From contig CAJTEN010000002.1 in the NCBI GenBank assembly GCA_910575245.1, forward strand, positions 362,528 through 426,527: a stretch of 64,000 nt of DNA, read 5' to 3'. Of this stretch, positions 33,503 through 44,770 are shown piece after piece. The DNA comes from Clostridia bacterium (GTDB lineage Bacteria > Bacillota > Clostridia > Lachnospirales > Lachnospiraceae). Below the pieces are notes generated by a model. It saw only the letters and a program-made list of their open reading frames with translations. It was not told where the DNA came from and made no database searches. How positions within the stretch are numbered: the stretch's first letter is position 1; each line of letters begins with the position of its first letter. Made by a program: the position numbers and the translations under genes.

Positions 33503-35119
33503 ATGTTAGGTGCAGACGCAATCATAAAATGTCTGGAAGAGGAAGGTGTTAAGTATGTATTTGGTTATCCGGGAGTGGCCATATGCCCTTTTTATAACAG
33601 CATACTGAATTCCCCGATTGAAACAATACTGATCCGTACGGAGCAGAATGCGGCCCATGCGGCCAGCGGGTATGCACGTGTGACAGGGCAGGTGGGTGTC
33701 TGTGCCGTCACATCCGGTCCCGGGGCAACCAACGTGATCACCGGCATTGCCACGGCCTTTGCGGATAGTATCCCGCTTGTGTGCATTACCGGACAGGTGA
33801 ACAGCGAACTGATCGGTTCCGATGTCTTCCAGGAGGCGGATATTACCGGCGCGGTGGAATCCTTTGTCAAATACAGTTATCTGGTGAAGGACGTCGCAGA
33901 GATACCCAGAATCTTCAGGGAAGCATTCTATATCGCCAATTCCGGCAGGAAGGGACCGGTGTTGATCGATGTGCCTATCGATATCCAGAACGCATTCGTG
34001 GGCAAGTTCAAGTATCCGGAAGAAGTCAGCCTGCGTACCTACAAACCGACGATCAAGGGGCATACGGTGCAGATTCAGAAGGTGGTGAAGGAACTGTCCA
34101 GGGCGAAACGTCCTATTATTTGTGCCGGAGGCGGTGTGCGTTTAAGTGAGGCGGAGACAGAATTGAGAGCTTTCGTGGAGAAGCACCGTATTCCGGTGGT
34201 TTCCACTATGATGGGGATCAGTGCCATGCCGACCAGGCATCCGATGTATTACGGTATGGTGGGAAATAACGGACATCTTTACGCCAACCGTGCCATGAAC
34301 GAATCGGATCTGCTCATCATGGTAGGCGCCAGGGTAGCGGACCGTGCAGTGAGCCAGCCGGATCTGATTACGGAGAATAAGGTGCTGGTACATATCGATG
34401 TAGATCCTGCAGAGATCGGTAAGAACGTAGGCCCCACGATTCCCCTGGTAGGAGATGCCAGACATATTTTCGAGGAATTCAACAAGGAAGAGTTTATCTG
34501 TGATCATGATGAATGGATCAGAACATTGGATGAATATCGTTCTGCCATGGTGCGGGTAAGAAAGCCGAACCCGGAATACGTGGATCCTGCGGAATTTATA
34601 CGTATGTTGTCCGAGACCATGGAGGAAGATGCCGTCTATGTGGCAGACGTAGGACAGAATCAGATCTGGTCCTGTAACTATCATGTGGTGAAGAACGGGA
34701 GATTCCTGACTACAGGCGGCATGGGTACCATGGGATATTCCATCCCGGCGGCGATGGGGGCCAAGCTTGCCGCTCCGGATAAACAGGTGGTGGCAGTCTG
34801 CGGCGACGGTTCCTTCCAGATGTCTATGATGGAACTGGCTACCATGCGGCAGTTTCATGTACCGGTGAAGATCATCGTGCTTAAGAATAATTTCCTGGGC
34901 ATGGTAAGGGAATTCCAGCATTACACCTATAAGGATAATTATTCGGTGGTGGATCTGTCGGGAAGCCCGGATCTGGAGAAGCTGTCTTCGGCTTATGATA
35001 TGAAATTTATGCGGCTTTACACGATGGAGCACGCCCAGGAGACGATAGAAGAGTTCCTGGCAAATGACGAGTCGGTGCTGCTAGAGTGTATTATCGATCC
35101 GATGGATCTGGTGAAATAG
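33503..35119 (+). CDS. ilvB: Acetolactate synthase large subunit
   Basis: A 538-residue thiamine-diphosphate enzyme catalysing the first common step of valine/leucine/isoleucine synthesis. Visible: VFGYPGVAICPFYNS N-terminal motif, catalytic Glu in RTEQNAAHAASGYAR, FAD-region PVVSTMMGISAMP and the ThDP motif GDGSFQMSMMELATM with downstream NN. It is slightly shorter than E. coli enzymes, within the family range. It is preceded by GGGAGAG and followed by two candidate regulatory subunit genes. Confidence 0.92.
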   Translation: MLGADAIIKCLEEEGVKYVFGYPGVAICPFYNSILNSPIETILIRTEQNAAHAASGYARVTGQVGVCAVTSGPGATNVITGIATAFADSIPLVCITGQVNSELIGSDVFQEADITGAVESFVKYSYLVKDVAEIPRIFREAFYIANSGRKGPVLIDVPIDIQNAFVGKFKYPEEVSLRTYKPTIKGHTVQIQKVVKELSRAKRPIICAGGGVRLSEAETELRAFVEKHRIPVVSTMMGISAMPTRHPMYYGMVGNNGHLYANRAMNESDLLIMVGARVADRAVSQPDLITENKVLVHIDVDPAEIGKNVGPTIPLVGDARHIFEEFNKEEFICDHDEWIRTLDEYRSAMVRVRKPNPEYVDPAEFIRMLSETMEEDAVYVADVGQNQIWSCNYHVVKNGRFLTTGGMGTMGYSIPAAMGAKLAAPDKQVVAVCGDGSFQMSMMELATMRQFHVPVKIIVLKNNFLGMVREFQHYTYKDNYSVVDLSGSPDLEKLSSAYDMKFMRLYTMEHAQETIEEFLANDESVLLECIIDPMDLVK

Positions 35120-35249
35120 GATCTGGGTACCGTTGTATTTATATGTGTCTGTGCGCACCAGGCAGGTGTCTGTTTTCTCAATGATTACGGTGTAGAACAG
35201 GGAAACGGACGGGTTCTTTCAAAATTCGTGTGCAGAAATGAGGATCAGA

Positions 35250-35738
35250 ATGAAAAAAATATATTCGGTGTTAGTGGAAAACAGATCCGGTGTTCTCTGT
35301 AAGGTGTCCGGGCTTTTCTCCAGAAGATCATTTAATATCGACAGCCTGGCGGTGGGAGAGACTGATGATCCGACCACTTCCTGTATGACGATTGTCAGCA
35401 GCGGAGACGAGCGTACGCTGGAACAGATTGAGAAACAATTAAACAAGAAGCTGGATGTCATCAAAGTGAAGACCTTTGACGAGCCTGCAAGTATCAGCAG
35501 GGAGCTGATGCTGATGAAAGTGAAATATAACAAAGGCAACCGGCGTGACATCATGGAGACCTGCGAGATCATGAAGGCACAGATCGTGGATATGTCCAAG
35601 AAGACAATGATCATACAGATCTGTGACGTGCCGGAACGGATTCAGTTGTTTATCGGCATGATGCAGTCCATCAGCATTGTGGAGGTGGCGCGGACAGGAA
35701 CCCTTGCCCTGCAGAAATGTCTGGAGACGGATAATTAG
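35250..35738 (+). CDS. ilvN: Acetolactate synthase small (regulatory) subunit, copy 1
   Basis: A 162-residue protein with an N-terminal ACT domain (YSVLVENRSGVLCKVSGLF, SRRSFNIDSLAVG) and the C-terminal ALS_ss domain. It should bind the large subunit and, normally, a branched-chain amino acid for feedback control. ATG 35250 is used because AGGA at 35241-35244 serves it. It is only moderately similar to the next gene, so the two are diverged paralogues. Confidence 0.88.
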   Translation: MKKIYSVLVENRSGVLCKVSGLFSRRSFNIDSLAVGETDDPTTSCMTIVSSGDERTLEQIEKQLNKKLDVIKVKTFDEPASISRELMLMKVKYNKGNRRDIMETCEIMKAQIVDMSKKTMIIQICDVPERIQLFIGMMQSISIVEVARTGTLALQKCLETDN

Positions 35739-35815
35739 TAACAGTTCTCATATCGGTTGACTTTTGCGATTTAACTTGTTAAAATAATTGACAGTGCATG
35801 ATGGAGGTTTGGTTT

Positions 35816-36316
35816 ATGCAGAAGAAAGTATTCCAGTTATTAGTAGACAACACTTCCGGTGTTTTAAGCCGGATTGCCGGTCTGTTTTCCAGACGGGGCT
35901 ATAATATTGACAGTATTACTGCAGGGGTGACGGCGGATCCCCGCTTTACCCGTATTACGATCGTGACCTCCGGGGATGATGAGATTCTGGATCAGATCGA
36001 GAAACAGGTAGCCAAACTGATTGACGTGCGGGATATCAAGGAATTGAGGCCGGGCGAGAGTGTTTACAGGGAACTGGTCATGATCAAGGTGAAGACTACG
36101 GCGGCGGACCGTCAGGGTGTCATTTCCGTGGCGGATATCTTCCGTGCCAAGATCATTGATGTGGCGCCGGAGAGCCTGGTCATTGAACTTACCGGTACAC
36201 AGGATAAAGTAGAAGCGTTCATCAATATGCTGGAAGGTTATGAGATTCTGGAGCTTGCCAGGACCGGTATTACAGGACTGGGACGTGGTATTGAGAATGT
36301 CACATATCTTGAGTAA
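35816..36316 (+). CDS. ilvH: Acetolactate synthase small (regulatory) subunit, copy 2
   Basis: A 166-residue paralogue of the preceding protein: ACT domain (FQLLVDNTSGVLSRIAGLF, SRRGYNIDSITAG) and ALS_ss domain ending ELARTGITGLGRG. It keeps the canonical IlvN/IlvH C-terminus better than copy 1. GGAGG at 35802-35806 supports ATG 35816. Two small subunits in tandem after one large subunit suggest mixed or alternative holoenzymes. The symbol is by analogy only. Confidence 0.88.
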   Translation: MQKKVFQLLVDNTSGVLSRIAGLFSRRGYNIDSITAGVTADPRFTRITIVTSGDDEILDQIEKQVAKLIDVRDIKELRPGESVYRELVMIKVKTTAADRQGVISVADIFRAKIIDVAPESLVIELTGTQDKVEAFINMLEGYEILELARTGITGLGRGIENVTYLE

Positions 36317-36448
36317 GACAAAGACATAAAGCGATAATGCTGGATGGAGGGATAGCTCTCTTAAATATATAACGATATAAGAAACCCGTTTCATGCGATG
36401 CTTGCCTTAGGCAAGTGCGTATGACCATCAGATGTTGTGAAAATCTAA

Positions 36449-37507
<1,059 letters not shown>

Positions 37508-37529
37508 TTTATAGTCTTTCTTTTCATAC

Positions 37530-38468
37530 TCATTCCATGGATGAGGTCATGGCAGAGATGAATTGATTTACCGGGCTTGTCTGGTTTTTCCAGGCAAGTC
37601 CTATTTTTCTGGAAGGAAAAGCTGTCGGAATCGGCAGGCGGATGAGGCTGCCATCTTCCAGTTCCCTTTTCACGAAATTTTCTATGACGCATGCAATCCC
37701 CATGTCTATTCTTGCAAATTCGATAAGCAGATCCATGGTTGATGTCTCAACAATCTGGGACAGCTGTATCTGTCCCTGCTGCAGACAGGAATCGATGTAC
37801 CTCCTTGATATATTCTCATGATTCAGCATCAGAAACGCGCCGTCCTGCCACAGGCGGGAGTCTGCGGGTGAATTCGTGTACGAACACAGTTCGGCTTCCG
37901 TGATTCCCAGCCGGACACTGAGATTGTTAAGATACCGTCTGGTGGTCACGAAGCTGTCGTTAATTTCCATGACAGGTAAGAAGGAGAGGTCATGAAGACC
38001 GGCAGTCTCACCGATTAATCCGATATCAAGAGTACCGCCGATAAGTCCCCGTATGGTTTCCGCCGTAGACTGACAGGCAATGGATACCTTAATGTGCGGA
38101 TTGTCCTGTATATACTGCTGAAGATGAGGCAGAAGCATATATTTGCAGAGGGTAGTGCTGACGCCAATGGTGATCTGCCCGATGCCGAGACCATGTATCT
38201 TGCGAAGCGCTTCCTCGCCGCGGGCAATTGCCGAGAATGCGTGAGTCAGTTCTTCCATCAGGACAGTTCCTTCCGGAGTCAGCTTCACGCCTCTGGAATT
38301 GCGATAGAACAGCGTCGTGTCCAGAAGCTCTTCCAGTTTGGCAATAGATTTGCTGACAGCAGGCTGACTGATATAGAGCTGTTTCGCAGCCAGGGAGATA
38401 TTGCCTGCTTTGGCTGTGTGATAGAAAATATGATATAAATTCAGATTGGCAGAGATATTTTCGCTCAT
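37530..38468 (-). CDS. LysR family transcriptional regulator
   Basis: A 312-residue LysR regulator with an N-terminal winged helix (YHIFYHTAKAGNISLAAKQL, QPAVSKSIAKLEELL) and a periplasmic-binding-protein-like effector domain. It is divergent from leuC and convergent with ilvC, so it probably controls leuCD and perhaps its own gene, responding to a pathway intermediate as LysR regulators of leucine genes often do. The effector is not predictable from sequence. Confidence 0.88.
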   Translation of the reverse strand: MSENISANLNLYHIFYHTAKAGNISLAAKQLYISQPAVSKSIAKLEELLDTTLFYRNSRGVKLTPEGTVLMEELTHAFSAIARGEEALRKIHGLGIGQITIGVSTTLCKYMLLPHLQQYIQDNPHIKVSIACQSTAETIRGLIGGTLDIGLIGETAGLHDLSFLPVMEINDSFVTTRRYLNNLSVRLGITEAELCSYTNSPADSRLWQDGAFLMLNHENISRRYIDSCLQQGQIQLSQIVETSTMDLLIEFARIDMGIACVIENFVKRELEDGSLIRLPIPTAFPSRKIGLAWKNQTSPVNQFISAMTSSME

Positions 38469-38662
38469 GGAATCCTCCGTAGCTTTGGGATGAACTGTTA
38501 CATATATTACTATATTATAACTTATAAGAATAGTAAATATAAATAATATGTATTAGAAGAATATTTATAAATGTTATATACTATAGTCATCGACGTTGGA
38601 AATTTCGTTTTTGGTCTTGTAAAAGTTCAGGAGTGAAAGCAGATAAAGGAGGAACCAGCAAT

Positions 38663-39925
38663 ATGGGAATGACAATGACACAGAAGATTCTGGCGGCCCA
38701 TGCGGGGCTGGACCGTGTGGAAGCGGGACAGCTGATCGAGGCCGGACTGGATTTGGTATTGGGAAATGATATCACCAGCCCGGTTGCCATCAAGGAGATG
38801 GAGAAGATGAATGTGGACGGTGTATTCCACAAGGATAAGATCGCACTGGTGCCGGACCATTTCGTACCGAACAAGGATATTAAATCCGCGGAACACTGCA
38901 AGTGTGTGAGGGAGTTTGCGAAGCGCAATGAAATTACCAATTATTTCGAAGTCGGAGAGATGGGGATCGAACACGCACTTCTGCCTGAAAAGGGATTGAC
39001 AGTGGCTGGCGATGTTGTGATCGGGGCGGATTCACATACCTGTACTTACGGTGCGCTTGGCGCTTTTTCCACAGGTGTGGGAAGTACGGATATGGCGGCG
39101 GGTATGGCCACCGGCAAGGCATGGTTTAAGGTGCCCTCAGCGATCAGATTTCATCTGACAGGCAAACCTGCCGAGTGGGTGAGCGGCAAGGATGTGATCT
39201 TACATATTATCGGCATGATCGGTGTGGACGGCGCACTGTATAAATCCATGGAATTTGTGGGGGACGGGATACAGAATCTGTCTATGGATGACCGTTTCAC
39301 CATCGCTAATATGGCGATCGAGGCAGGCGGCAAGAATGGAATCTTTCCGGTGGACGATCTTGCTGTCGCTTATATGAAAGAGCATTCTACAAAAGAATAC
39401 AAGATTTATGAGGCGGATGAGGATGCGGTGTACGATGAGGAATATACCATTGACTTAAGCACCTTAAGACCTACCATTGCCTTCCCGCATCTTCCGGAGA
39501 ACACGAAAACGATCGATGAGATCACAGAAGATATCGTGATCGATCAGGTGGTGATTGGATCTTGTACCAACGGCAGACTGGATGACTTAAGAACCGCGGC
39601 TAAGGTATTGGAGGGAAGGCATGTAGCGGAAGGGATGCGGTGTATCGTAATCCCTGCAACCCAGGCGATTTATCTGCAGGCGATGGATGAGGGGCTTCTT
39701 AAAATCTTTATAGAAGCAGGAGCGATTGTCAGTACCCCGACCTGCGGTCCGTGCCTGGGTGGTTATATGGGAATCCTGGCGGAAGGAGAGCGCTGTGTCT
39801 CCACCACCAACCGTAACTTTGTAGGACGTATGGGACACGTTGATTCTGAGATCTATCTGGCAAGTCCGGCGGTGGCTGCGGCAAGTGCGGTGGCCGGTAA
39901 GATTTCCTGTCCGTGCAGACTGTAA
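38663..39925 (+). CDS. leuC: 3-isopropylmalate dehydratase large subunit
   Basis: A 420-residue aconitase-family protein isomerising 2- to 3-isopropylmalate with LeuD. The iron-sulfur cysteines are visible in VIGSCTNGR and TCGPCLGG, with [13 protein letters not shown] and the substrate region NRNFVGRMG. It is of the shorter (~420) HacA/LeuC2-like class used with a separate small subunit. GGAGG precedes ATG 38663. Confidence 0.94.
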   Translation: MGMTMTQKILAAHAGLDRVEAGQLIEAGLDLVLGNDITSPVAIKEMEKMNVDGVFHKDKIALVPDHFVPNKDIKSAEHCKCVREFAKRNEITNYFEVGEMGIEHALLPEKGLTVAGDVVIGADSHTCTYGALGAFSTGVGSTDMAAGMATGKAWFKVPSAIRFHLTGKPAEWVSGKDVILHIIGMIGVDGALYKSMEFVGDGIQNLSMDDRFTIANMAIEAGGKNGIFPVDDLAVAYMKEHSTKEYKIYEADEDAVYDEEYTIDLSTLRPTIAFPHLPENTKTIDEITEDIVIDQVVIGSCTNGRLDDLRTAAKVLEGRHVAEGMRCIVIPATQAIYLQAMDEGLLKIFIEAGAIVSTPTCGPCLGGYMGILAEGERCVSTTNRNFVGRMGHVDSEIYLASPAVAAASAVAGKISCPCRL

Positions 39926-40023
39926 GACGGGTATAGGTACACTTAGACTCAGAGAACAGCCTGGATATGAATACAGGAGTAACATGATACGATATAAATA
40001 TGATTTCAAGCGGAGGTACAACC

Positions 40024-40512
40024 ATGCAATCAGCTAAAGGAACTGTTTTTAAATACGGGGACAATGTGGATACGGATGTGATTATTCCGGCGCGTTACCT
40101 GAATTCTTCCGATCCGGCGGAACTGGCGACACACTGTATGGAAGACATTGATAAGGAGTTTATTCATAAAGTAAACAAAGGCGATATTATCGTTGCGACC
40201 AAGAATTTCGGATGTGGCTCTTCCAGGGAGCATGCGCCGATCGCGATCAAGGCTGCCGGGGTCAGCTGCGTCATTGCCGAGACTTTTGCCAGAATTTTCT
40301 ACAGGAATGCCATTAATATCGGGCTTCCCATCATCGAATGCCCGGAGGCGGCACAGGCCATCGAAGCAGGGGATATGGTGGAGGTAAATTTCGACACGGG
40401 CGTGATCACGGACGTTACGAAGGGAACTGCCTATAAGGGGCAGGCATTTCCTGAATTTATGCAGAAGATCATCGATGCAGAAGGTCTGGTAAACTATATT
40501 AACCGGAAATAA
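40024..40512 (+). CDS. leuD: 3-isopropylmalate dehydratase small subunit
   Basis: A 162-residue swivel subunit with the conserved [13 protein letters not shown] and [12 protein letters not shown] motifs. ATG 40024 follows GGAGG. It lies 98 bp after leuC. A leuB gene, often next, is missing; a terminator follows instead. Confidence 0.94.
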   Translation: MQSAKGTVFKYGDNVDTDVIIPARYLNSSDPAELATHCMEDIDKEFIHKVNKGDIIVATKNFGCGSSREHAPIAIKAAGVSCVIAETFARIFYRNAINIGLPIIECPEAAQAIEAGDMVEVNFDTGVITDVTKGTAYKGQAFPEFMQKIIDAEGLVNYINRK

Positions 40513-40523
40513 ATGGTGTCAGA

Positions 40524-40562
40524 AAAGCCGCGGAATTCAATCTGCGGCTTTCTCTTTGTTGC
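40524..40562 (+). terminator. Intrinsic terminator after leuD
   Basis: AAAGCCGC (40524-40531) / GCGGCTTT (40544-40551) with a 12-nt loop, then CTCTTTGTTGCTTTT. Confidence 0.8.
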
Positions 40563-40674
40563 TTTTAGGATCGAGAACGGATATACTATAACAAACGGAA
40601 GAAGGATACGGGCATAGAATACCGGTTCAAATGGAAAGAGCGCAATCTGGTCTGATGGCAGAAAGAAAACGATT

Positions 40675-41460
40675 ATGATTAACAGAGTAAACGGAAATGA
40701 TTATTATGATTATACGAAACTGAATATGCCAACCTCGGCAGATACGGCAGGCAACGGTGAGAAATTCAGCCTGGATTACCAGCGGGCGGATGATAAAAAG
40801 GAAGAGGGGGAAGGAAAAGAGAAAATTCCCAAAGAAGGAATGGGAAAGGGGCTTTCCGGAAACGGAGCGCGCACGGTGCTGCAAAGCGGTGTCAGGCTGG
40901 AATTATCAGGAAATGGCCAGGGGAAAGACCATACAGAGCAGAAGGGGATGCTTTCGGACCTGCTCAATACTGTCCGTTCATTGATAACCATATTTATTCA
41001 GTCTTTTAAGGGGGTTCTCAACAGAATCTGGAATGATCCCGTGCCGGAGGAAGAGGTATTGCAGACTGAGGATGTTCCGATGGAAGAGACAGACCGGCTC
41101 TCTGAGGAATATCTGGATATCAATTCTTCGAAGATAATGAATGGAAGAGAGCAGTCAGGCAGTCAGGTACATGTGGATGAGGGGATTCCGGCTTCGGGGA
41201 GAGAGGGGATGTGGAACCCGGAGAGCGCCGCAGGAAATCCCCTGCCCGACAGAGCCGCCAGAGAGAGAGAAATCCAGAAATATCTGCGTACTGGTAATCT
41301 GGAACAGGTGATCAGCCTGCTGACAGAAGACGGGCACAGGACCATAGCGAAGAACTCTACGTTATTGACTTATTATGACCGGACCGGAAGATTTACATCC
41401 TTGAGCGCTTCTGACCAGGAGCGTATTTTACACGGAGACAGGAATACGAGGAAATTATAA
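40675..41460 (+). CDS. Conserved hypothetical protein, mostly disordered
   Basis: A 261-residue protein. Residues 1-95 are polar, Gly/Lys/Glu-rich and probably unstructured; ~96-118 is a short hydrophobic amphipathic segment (LLNTVRSLITIFIQSF); the C-terminal ~60 residues (REREIQKYLRTGNLEQVISLL) form a small helical domain. No enzymatic motif. It resembles Lachnospiraceae-specific hypotheticals. No strong ribosome site is seen, so the start is uncertain. Confidence 0.55.
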   Translation: MINRVNGNDYYDYTKLNMPTSADTAGNGEKFSLDYQRADDKKEEGEGKEKIPKEGMGKGLSGNGARTVLQSGVRLELSGNGQGKDHTEQKGMLSDLLNTVRSLITIFIQSFKGVLNRIWNDPVPEEEVLQTEDVPMEETDRLSEEYLDINSSKIMNGREQSGSQVHVDEGIPASGREGMWNPESAAGNPLPDRAAREREIQKYLRTGNLEQVISLLTEDGHRTIAKNSTLLTYYDRTGRFTSLSASDQERILHGDRNTRKL

Positions 41461-41677
41461 CGGTGTTTGATAAAGGGCAGACGTTCGCGGCTGCTCTTTT
41501 TGTATATCAAAACACTTGTTCGGCAGAATGGTTTCTGCTATACTATGGTAGGCAGCCGAAAATCTGCCAAATATCATAACCGCTTGCAGCGGTAACTATG
41601 AAAAGAATGTCTGTGCGCCCATGTCGGGGCAGTATGGGCACAATTACAATACATAATTTGCAGGATAGGAATAAGGA

Positions 41678-42442
41678 ATGGCATCGGTGAACATCTTAGA
41701 CAGAGAAGCTTTTGAACAGGCGAAGCTTAAAGTACTTTTAAAGCAGAATGATCCTCATGGATTCGGTACACTGCAGGAGAAGACTGTCCATGCGGTAATG
41801 AAGCTGTACTATGAACCGAATGAGGATTTCCACGAAGTGCCTGTGGAAGGCTATATCGCGGATATTTATGCAGAAGGGCACATCATAGAGATCCAGAACG
41901 GCAATTTTAACAGGCTGCGTTCCAAGCTGGCTGTGTTTCTGCCGTTATATCAGGTTACTGTTGTTCTGCCGATTCCTCATTATAAGTGGGTGATCTGGAT
42001 GGAGGAGGAGACAGGAGAATTGTCAAAGAAGCATAAGTCCCCGGTCACGGGAAATGTATACCATGCCTTTCCGGAACTGTATAAGATCAAGCAGTATCTG
42101 GGACACCCTAATCTTTCCTTTGCATTCCCGCTTTTGGACATGGATGAGTACAGGCTGCTGAACGGGTGGAGTAAGAACCGGAAGCGGGGATCCAGCCGAT
42201 ATGACAGGATGCCGCTCAATCTGTTTGATGAAGTGAAGGTTGACCGTACAGAAGATTTTCTGCAGCTTGTACCTTATGAACTGGAGGAGCCGTTTACGGT
42301 CAGGGATTTTGCGCAGGCTGTCGGAATACACAGAGATTTGTCGGGGTCAGTGTTGCCGCTGCTTGCTTATATGCAGCTATTGACGCGGGTGGGGAAACGG
42401 GGACGCGAATATTTGTATACAGTAGATGAGAAATACAGATAA
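41678..42442 (+). CDS. Conserved hypothetical, possible PD-(D/E)XK-like fold plus winged helix
   Basis: A 254-residue protein. Residues ~55-80 contain EGYIADIYAEGHIIEIQNGNF, a strand-turn-strand pattern of D...EIQ type reminiscent of PD-(D/E)XK nucleases. The C-terminal ~70 residues (FTVRDFAQAVGIHRDLSGSV) look like a winged-helix DNA-binding domain. A DNA-acting role is suggested by this combination but not shown. I know no named function. ATG 41678 has AGGA-like sequence upstream. Confidence 0.55.
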   Translation: MASVNILDREAFEQAKLKVLLKQNDPHGFGTLQEKTVHAVMKLYYEPNEDFHEVPVEGYIADIYAEGHIIEIQNGNFNRLRSKLAVFLPLYQVTVVLPIPHYKWVIWMEEETGELSKKHKSPVTGNVYHAFPELYKIKQYLGHPNLSFAFPLLDMDEYRLLNGWSKNRKRGSSRYDRMPLNLFDEVKVDRTEDFLQLVPYELEEPFTVRDFAQAVGIHRDLSGSVLPLLAYMQLLTRVGKRGREYLYTVDEKYR

Positions 42443-42445
42443 AAC

Positions 42446-42474
42446 TTGTTTCGAAGCGCTTTGTCCGCTATAAT
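42446..42474 (+). promoter_or_regulatory. Promoter of the hybrid sensor kinase
   Basis: TTGTTT (42446-42451), 17-nt spacer, TATAAT (42469-42474). Transcription would begin near 42481, which excludes the ATG at 42479 and favours ATG 42500. Confidence 0.6.
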
Positions 42475-42499
42475 GTAAATGTTAATTTTGGGGTTTGGT

Positions 42500-44689
42500 A
42501 TGAGTGCAATGACAGTAATACATGGGACAGGTGTGCTGGTGTGCTTTGTCATGATCCTTCTGGTATACATGGCGAAACCTTCCATACAGCAGAAGATTCT
42601 GCTTGTCGGAACGATATGCACCTTTTTGGATATGACTGGATATTTTCTGGAGATTCAGAGTGTCAGTCCTGAGGCGGCGCGCCTTTCCATTAAAATAGAA
42701 TATATCGGTACCACGATGGGGCTGCTTAGCTTTTTGCTGTTTTCATGTCTTTACAGCAGTCATCTGAAAGACCGGCACATGAAACTGATCAAAGGATTTT
42801 ACGCAGCCGATCACATTTTTATCCTGATTCTGGTATTCACGATAGACCATAATACGCTGTTCTTCAAAGCGATTGACCGTGTCATGCAGAATGGCTGTTA
42901 TTTCTGGTCAATTGTACCCGGACCGTTGTATTACTGGTGGGTTGCTACAACTATGGTGCTTGGCATTCTGATTACCTTTATCACACTGCAGACTGCCCTG
43001 GAACACAAAGGTGAGAAGCGGCCGGAGTATTTCCTGCTTTGTTTGGCTTCTTTAAATCCAATCTTTTTGTGGTTTCTTAGGATGACAGGGGTGTTGGGGT
43101 ATTACGATCCTTACCCGATGTCCATGATGATTATGGAGTCCTTTCTGGTGCTTGTCATGTACAGGTACCGGTTGTTTGATACTGTCAAAACAGCCAAGGA
43201 CAGGGTGATCGATGACGTGAAAGAAGGAGTGCTGATCACGGATTATAACGGAGAAGTCATCTATTCAAACCGCGAGGCTTCCAGGATATTTCCGGAGCTT
43301 GACTGGAGCGACCGACAGGCGATAGAGGAGAAGGTATTTCAGTTTTTGGAAGTTCACAGGGATGGATTTAATTTAGAGGGAAGACATTATCAATGGCAGT
43401 CGGGAGAAATTTATGATGGCAACCGGCGTAAGGCGGGTGTGATTTACCGGATCAGCGATATAACGGAGAGCTATCTGTATACGAAGCAGCTGATTAATCT
43501 GAAAGAGGAAGCAGAGCATGCCAATGAAGCCAAGAGTGCTTTCCTTGCGCACATGTCTCATGAGATCCGCACACCAATCAATGCTGTTCTGGGCATGAAC
43601 GAGATGATCCTGCGGGAAAGCAGTTCAAGCGCGATCAGAGAATATGCCCTCAACATCCAGAACGCCGGCAGGATACTGCTTTCGATTATTAATGATATTC
43701 TGGATCTGGCCAAGATAGAGTCCGGGCAGATCGAAATTGTGCAGAGTGATTATCACCTGGGAAAGCTTCTGACCGATATTGAGAATATGGTGACCATGAG
43801 GGCGGAGGAGAGCAGTCTTGCGTTACATATTCTGGCGGATTCAAAACTTCCGGAAATGCTTCATGGTGATGAGAAACGGATCAAACAGTGTATCATCAAT
43901 TTTCTGACCAATTCTATCAAATATACGAAAGAAGGCAAGGTCACTCTTCAGGTGGGTTTCACCGAAGCCGGGAAGGAAATGATCAATCTGCAGGTATCTG
44001 TGTCAGATACCGGAATCGGTATTCAAGAAGATAAGTTAACTCTGCTGTTTGAGCCATTTGTCAGGCTGGACAGGCCGGAAAACAGTAATGTGGAAGGTAC
44101 AGGGCTCGGATTGAGCATCACGAAGAGTTTGATTGACCGGATGGGCGGCAGTCTGCGTGTAGAGAGTGTATATGGAAAAGGAAGCGTTTTTACTTTTTCC
44201 ATTCCACAGAAGGTTGTGGGTGCGGAACTGCTGGGAGATTATAAGGAGAAATCACAGCGTATCGCGGAGAAGGAGCGGGAGAAATTTATCGCGCCACAGG
44301 CTAAGATTCTGGCTGTGGATGATAATCGTGTTAATATTACAGTGGCCAGGGGGCTGTTAAAGCGGTTGAAGGTACAGTTTGATTCCGCAATGAGCGGACA
44401 GGAATGTCTGGATAAAATAAATAGGATGCATTATGATATTATTCTGCTGGATCATATGATGCCTGGAATGGATGGTGTCGATACACTGCATCAGATGCAG
44501 AAGATGGAGTGCTTCATACAAGAACCGTCGGTGGTTATTGCGCTTACGGCGAATGCGGTTATAGGTGCGAAAGAGGGATATCTTGAGGAAGGATTTACGG
44601 ATTATCTGTCCAAACCGATTGATTACGTAAAACTGGAGGATATGATTCGGAAGTATCTTCCGGAAGGAATGTGTGAGATGAATTCCTAA
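42500..44689 (+). CDS. Hybrid sensor histidine kinase/response regulator with 7TM N-terminus
   Basis: A 729-residue protein: seven N-terminal membrane helices (~1-225, histidine-kinase 7TM type), a PAS-like domain (~235-330), HisKA with the phosphoacceptor in FLAHMSHEIRTPIN, HATPase_c (DTGIGI, GTGLGLSI) and a C-terminal receiver (AVDDNRVNITVA; Asp in ILLDHMMPGMDG; Lys in LSKPID). No output or HPt domain is present, so phosphate must pass to another protein. The signal sensed is unknown. Upstream DNA shows its own promoter. Confidence 0.9.
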   Translation: MSAMTVIHGTGVLVCFVMILLVYMAKPSIQQKILLVGTICTFLDMTGYFLEIQSVSPEAARLSIKIEYIGTTMGLLSFLLFSCLYSSHLKDRHMKLIKGFYAADHIFILILVFTIDHNTLFFKAIDRVMQNGCYFWSIVPGPLYYWWVATTMVLGILITFITLQTALEHKGEKRPEYFLLCLASLNPIFLWFLRMTGVLGYYDPYPMSMMIMESFLVLVMYRYRLFDTVKTAKDRVIDDVKEGVLITDYNGEVIYSNREASRIFPELDWSDRQAIEEKVFQFLEVHRDGFNLEGRHYQWQSGEIYDGNRRKAGVIYRISDITESYLYTKQLINLKEEAEHANEAKSAFLAHMSHEIRTPINAVLGMNEMILRESSSSAIREYALNIQNAGRILLSIINDILDLAKIESGQIEIVQSDYHLGKLLTDIENMVTMRAEESSLALHILADSKLPEMLHGDEKRIKQCIINFLTNSIKYTKEGKVTLQVGFTEAGKEMINLQVSVSDTGIGIQEDKLTLLFEPFVRLDRPENSNVEGTGLGLSITKSLIDRMGGSLRVESVYGKGSVFTFSIPQKVVGAELLGDYKEKSQRIAEKEREKFIAPQAKILAVDDNRVNITVARGLLKRLKVQFDSAMSGQECLDKINRMHYDIILLDHMMPGMDGVDTLHQMQKMECFIQEPSVVIALTANAVIGAKEGYLEEGFTDYLSKPIDYVKLEDMIRKYLPEGMCEMNS

Positions 44690-44770
44690 AGCAGTATTTG
44701 GCATGACAGGCAGTATAGAAAGAGAAGGGAATCTGCTTTGACAGATTGAATGGATAAGAGGTGCAGCTAC

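Noticed and set aside
35120..35249. Possible T-box leader before ilvN (GGGTACCG near 35126)
   Set aside because: The T-box consensus TGGNACCGCG and the specifier/terminator structure are not present.
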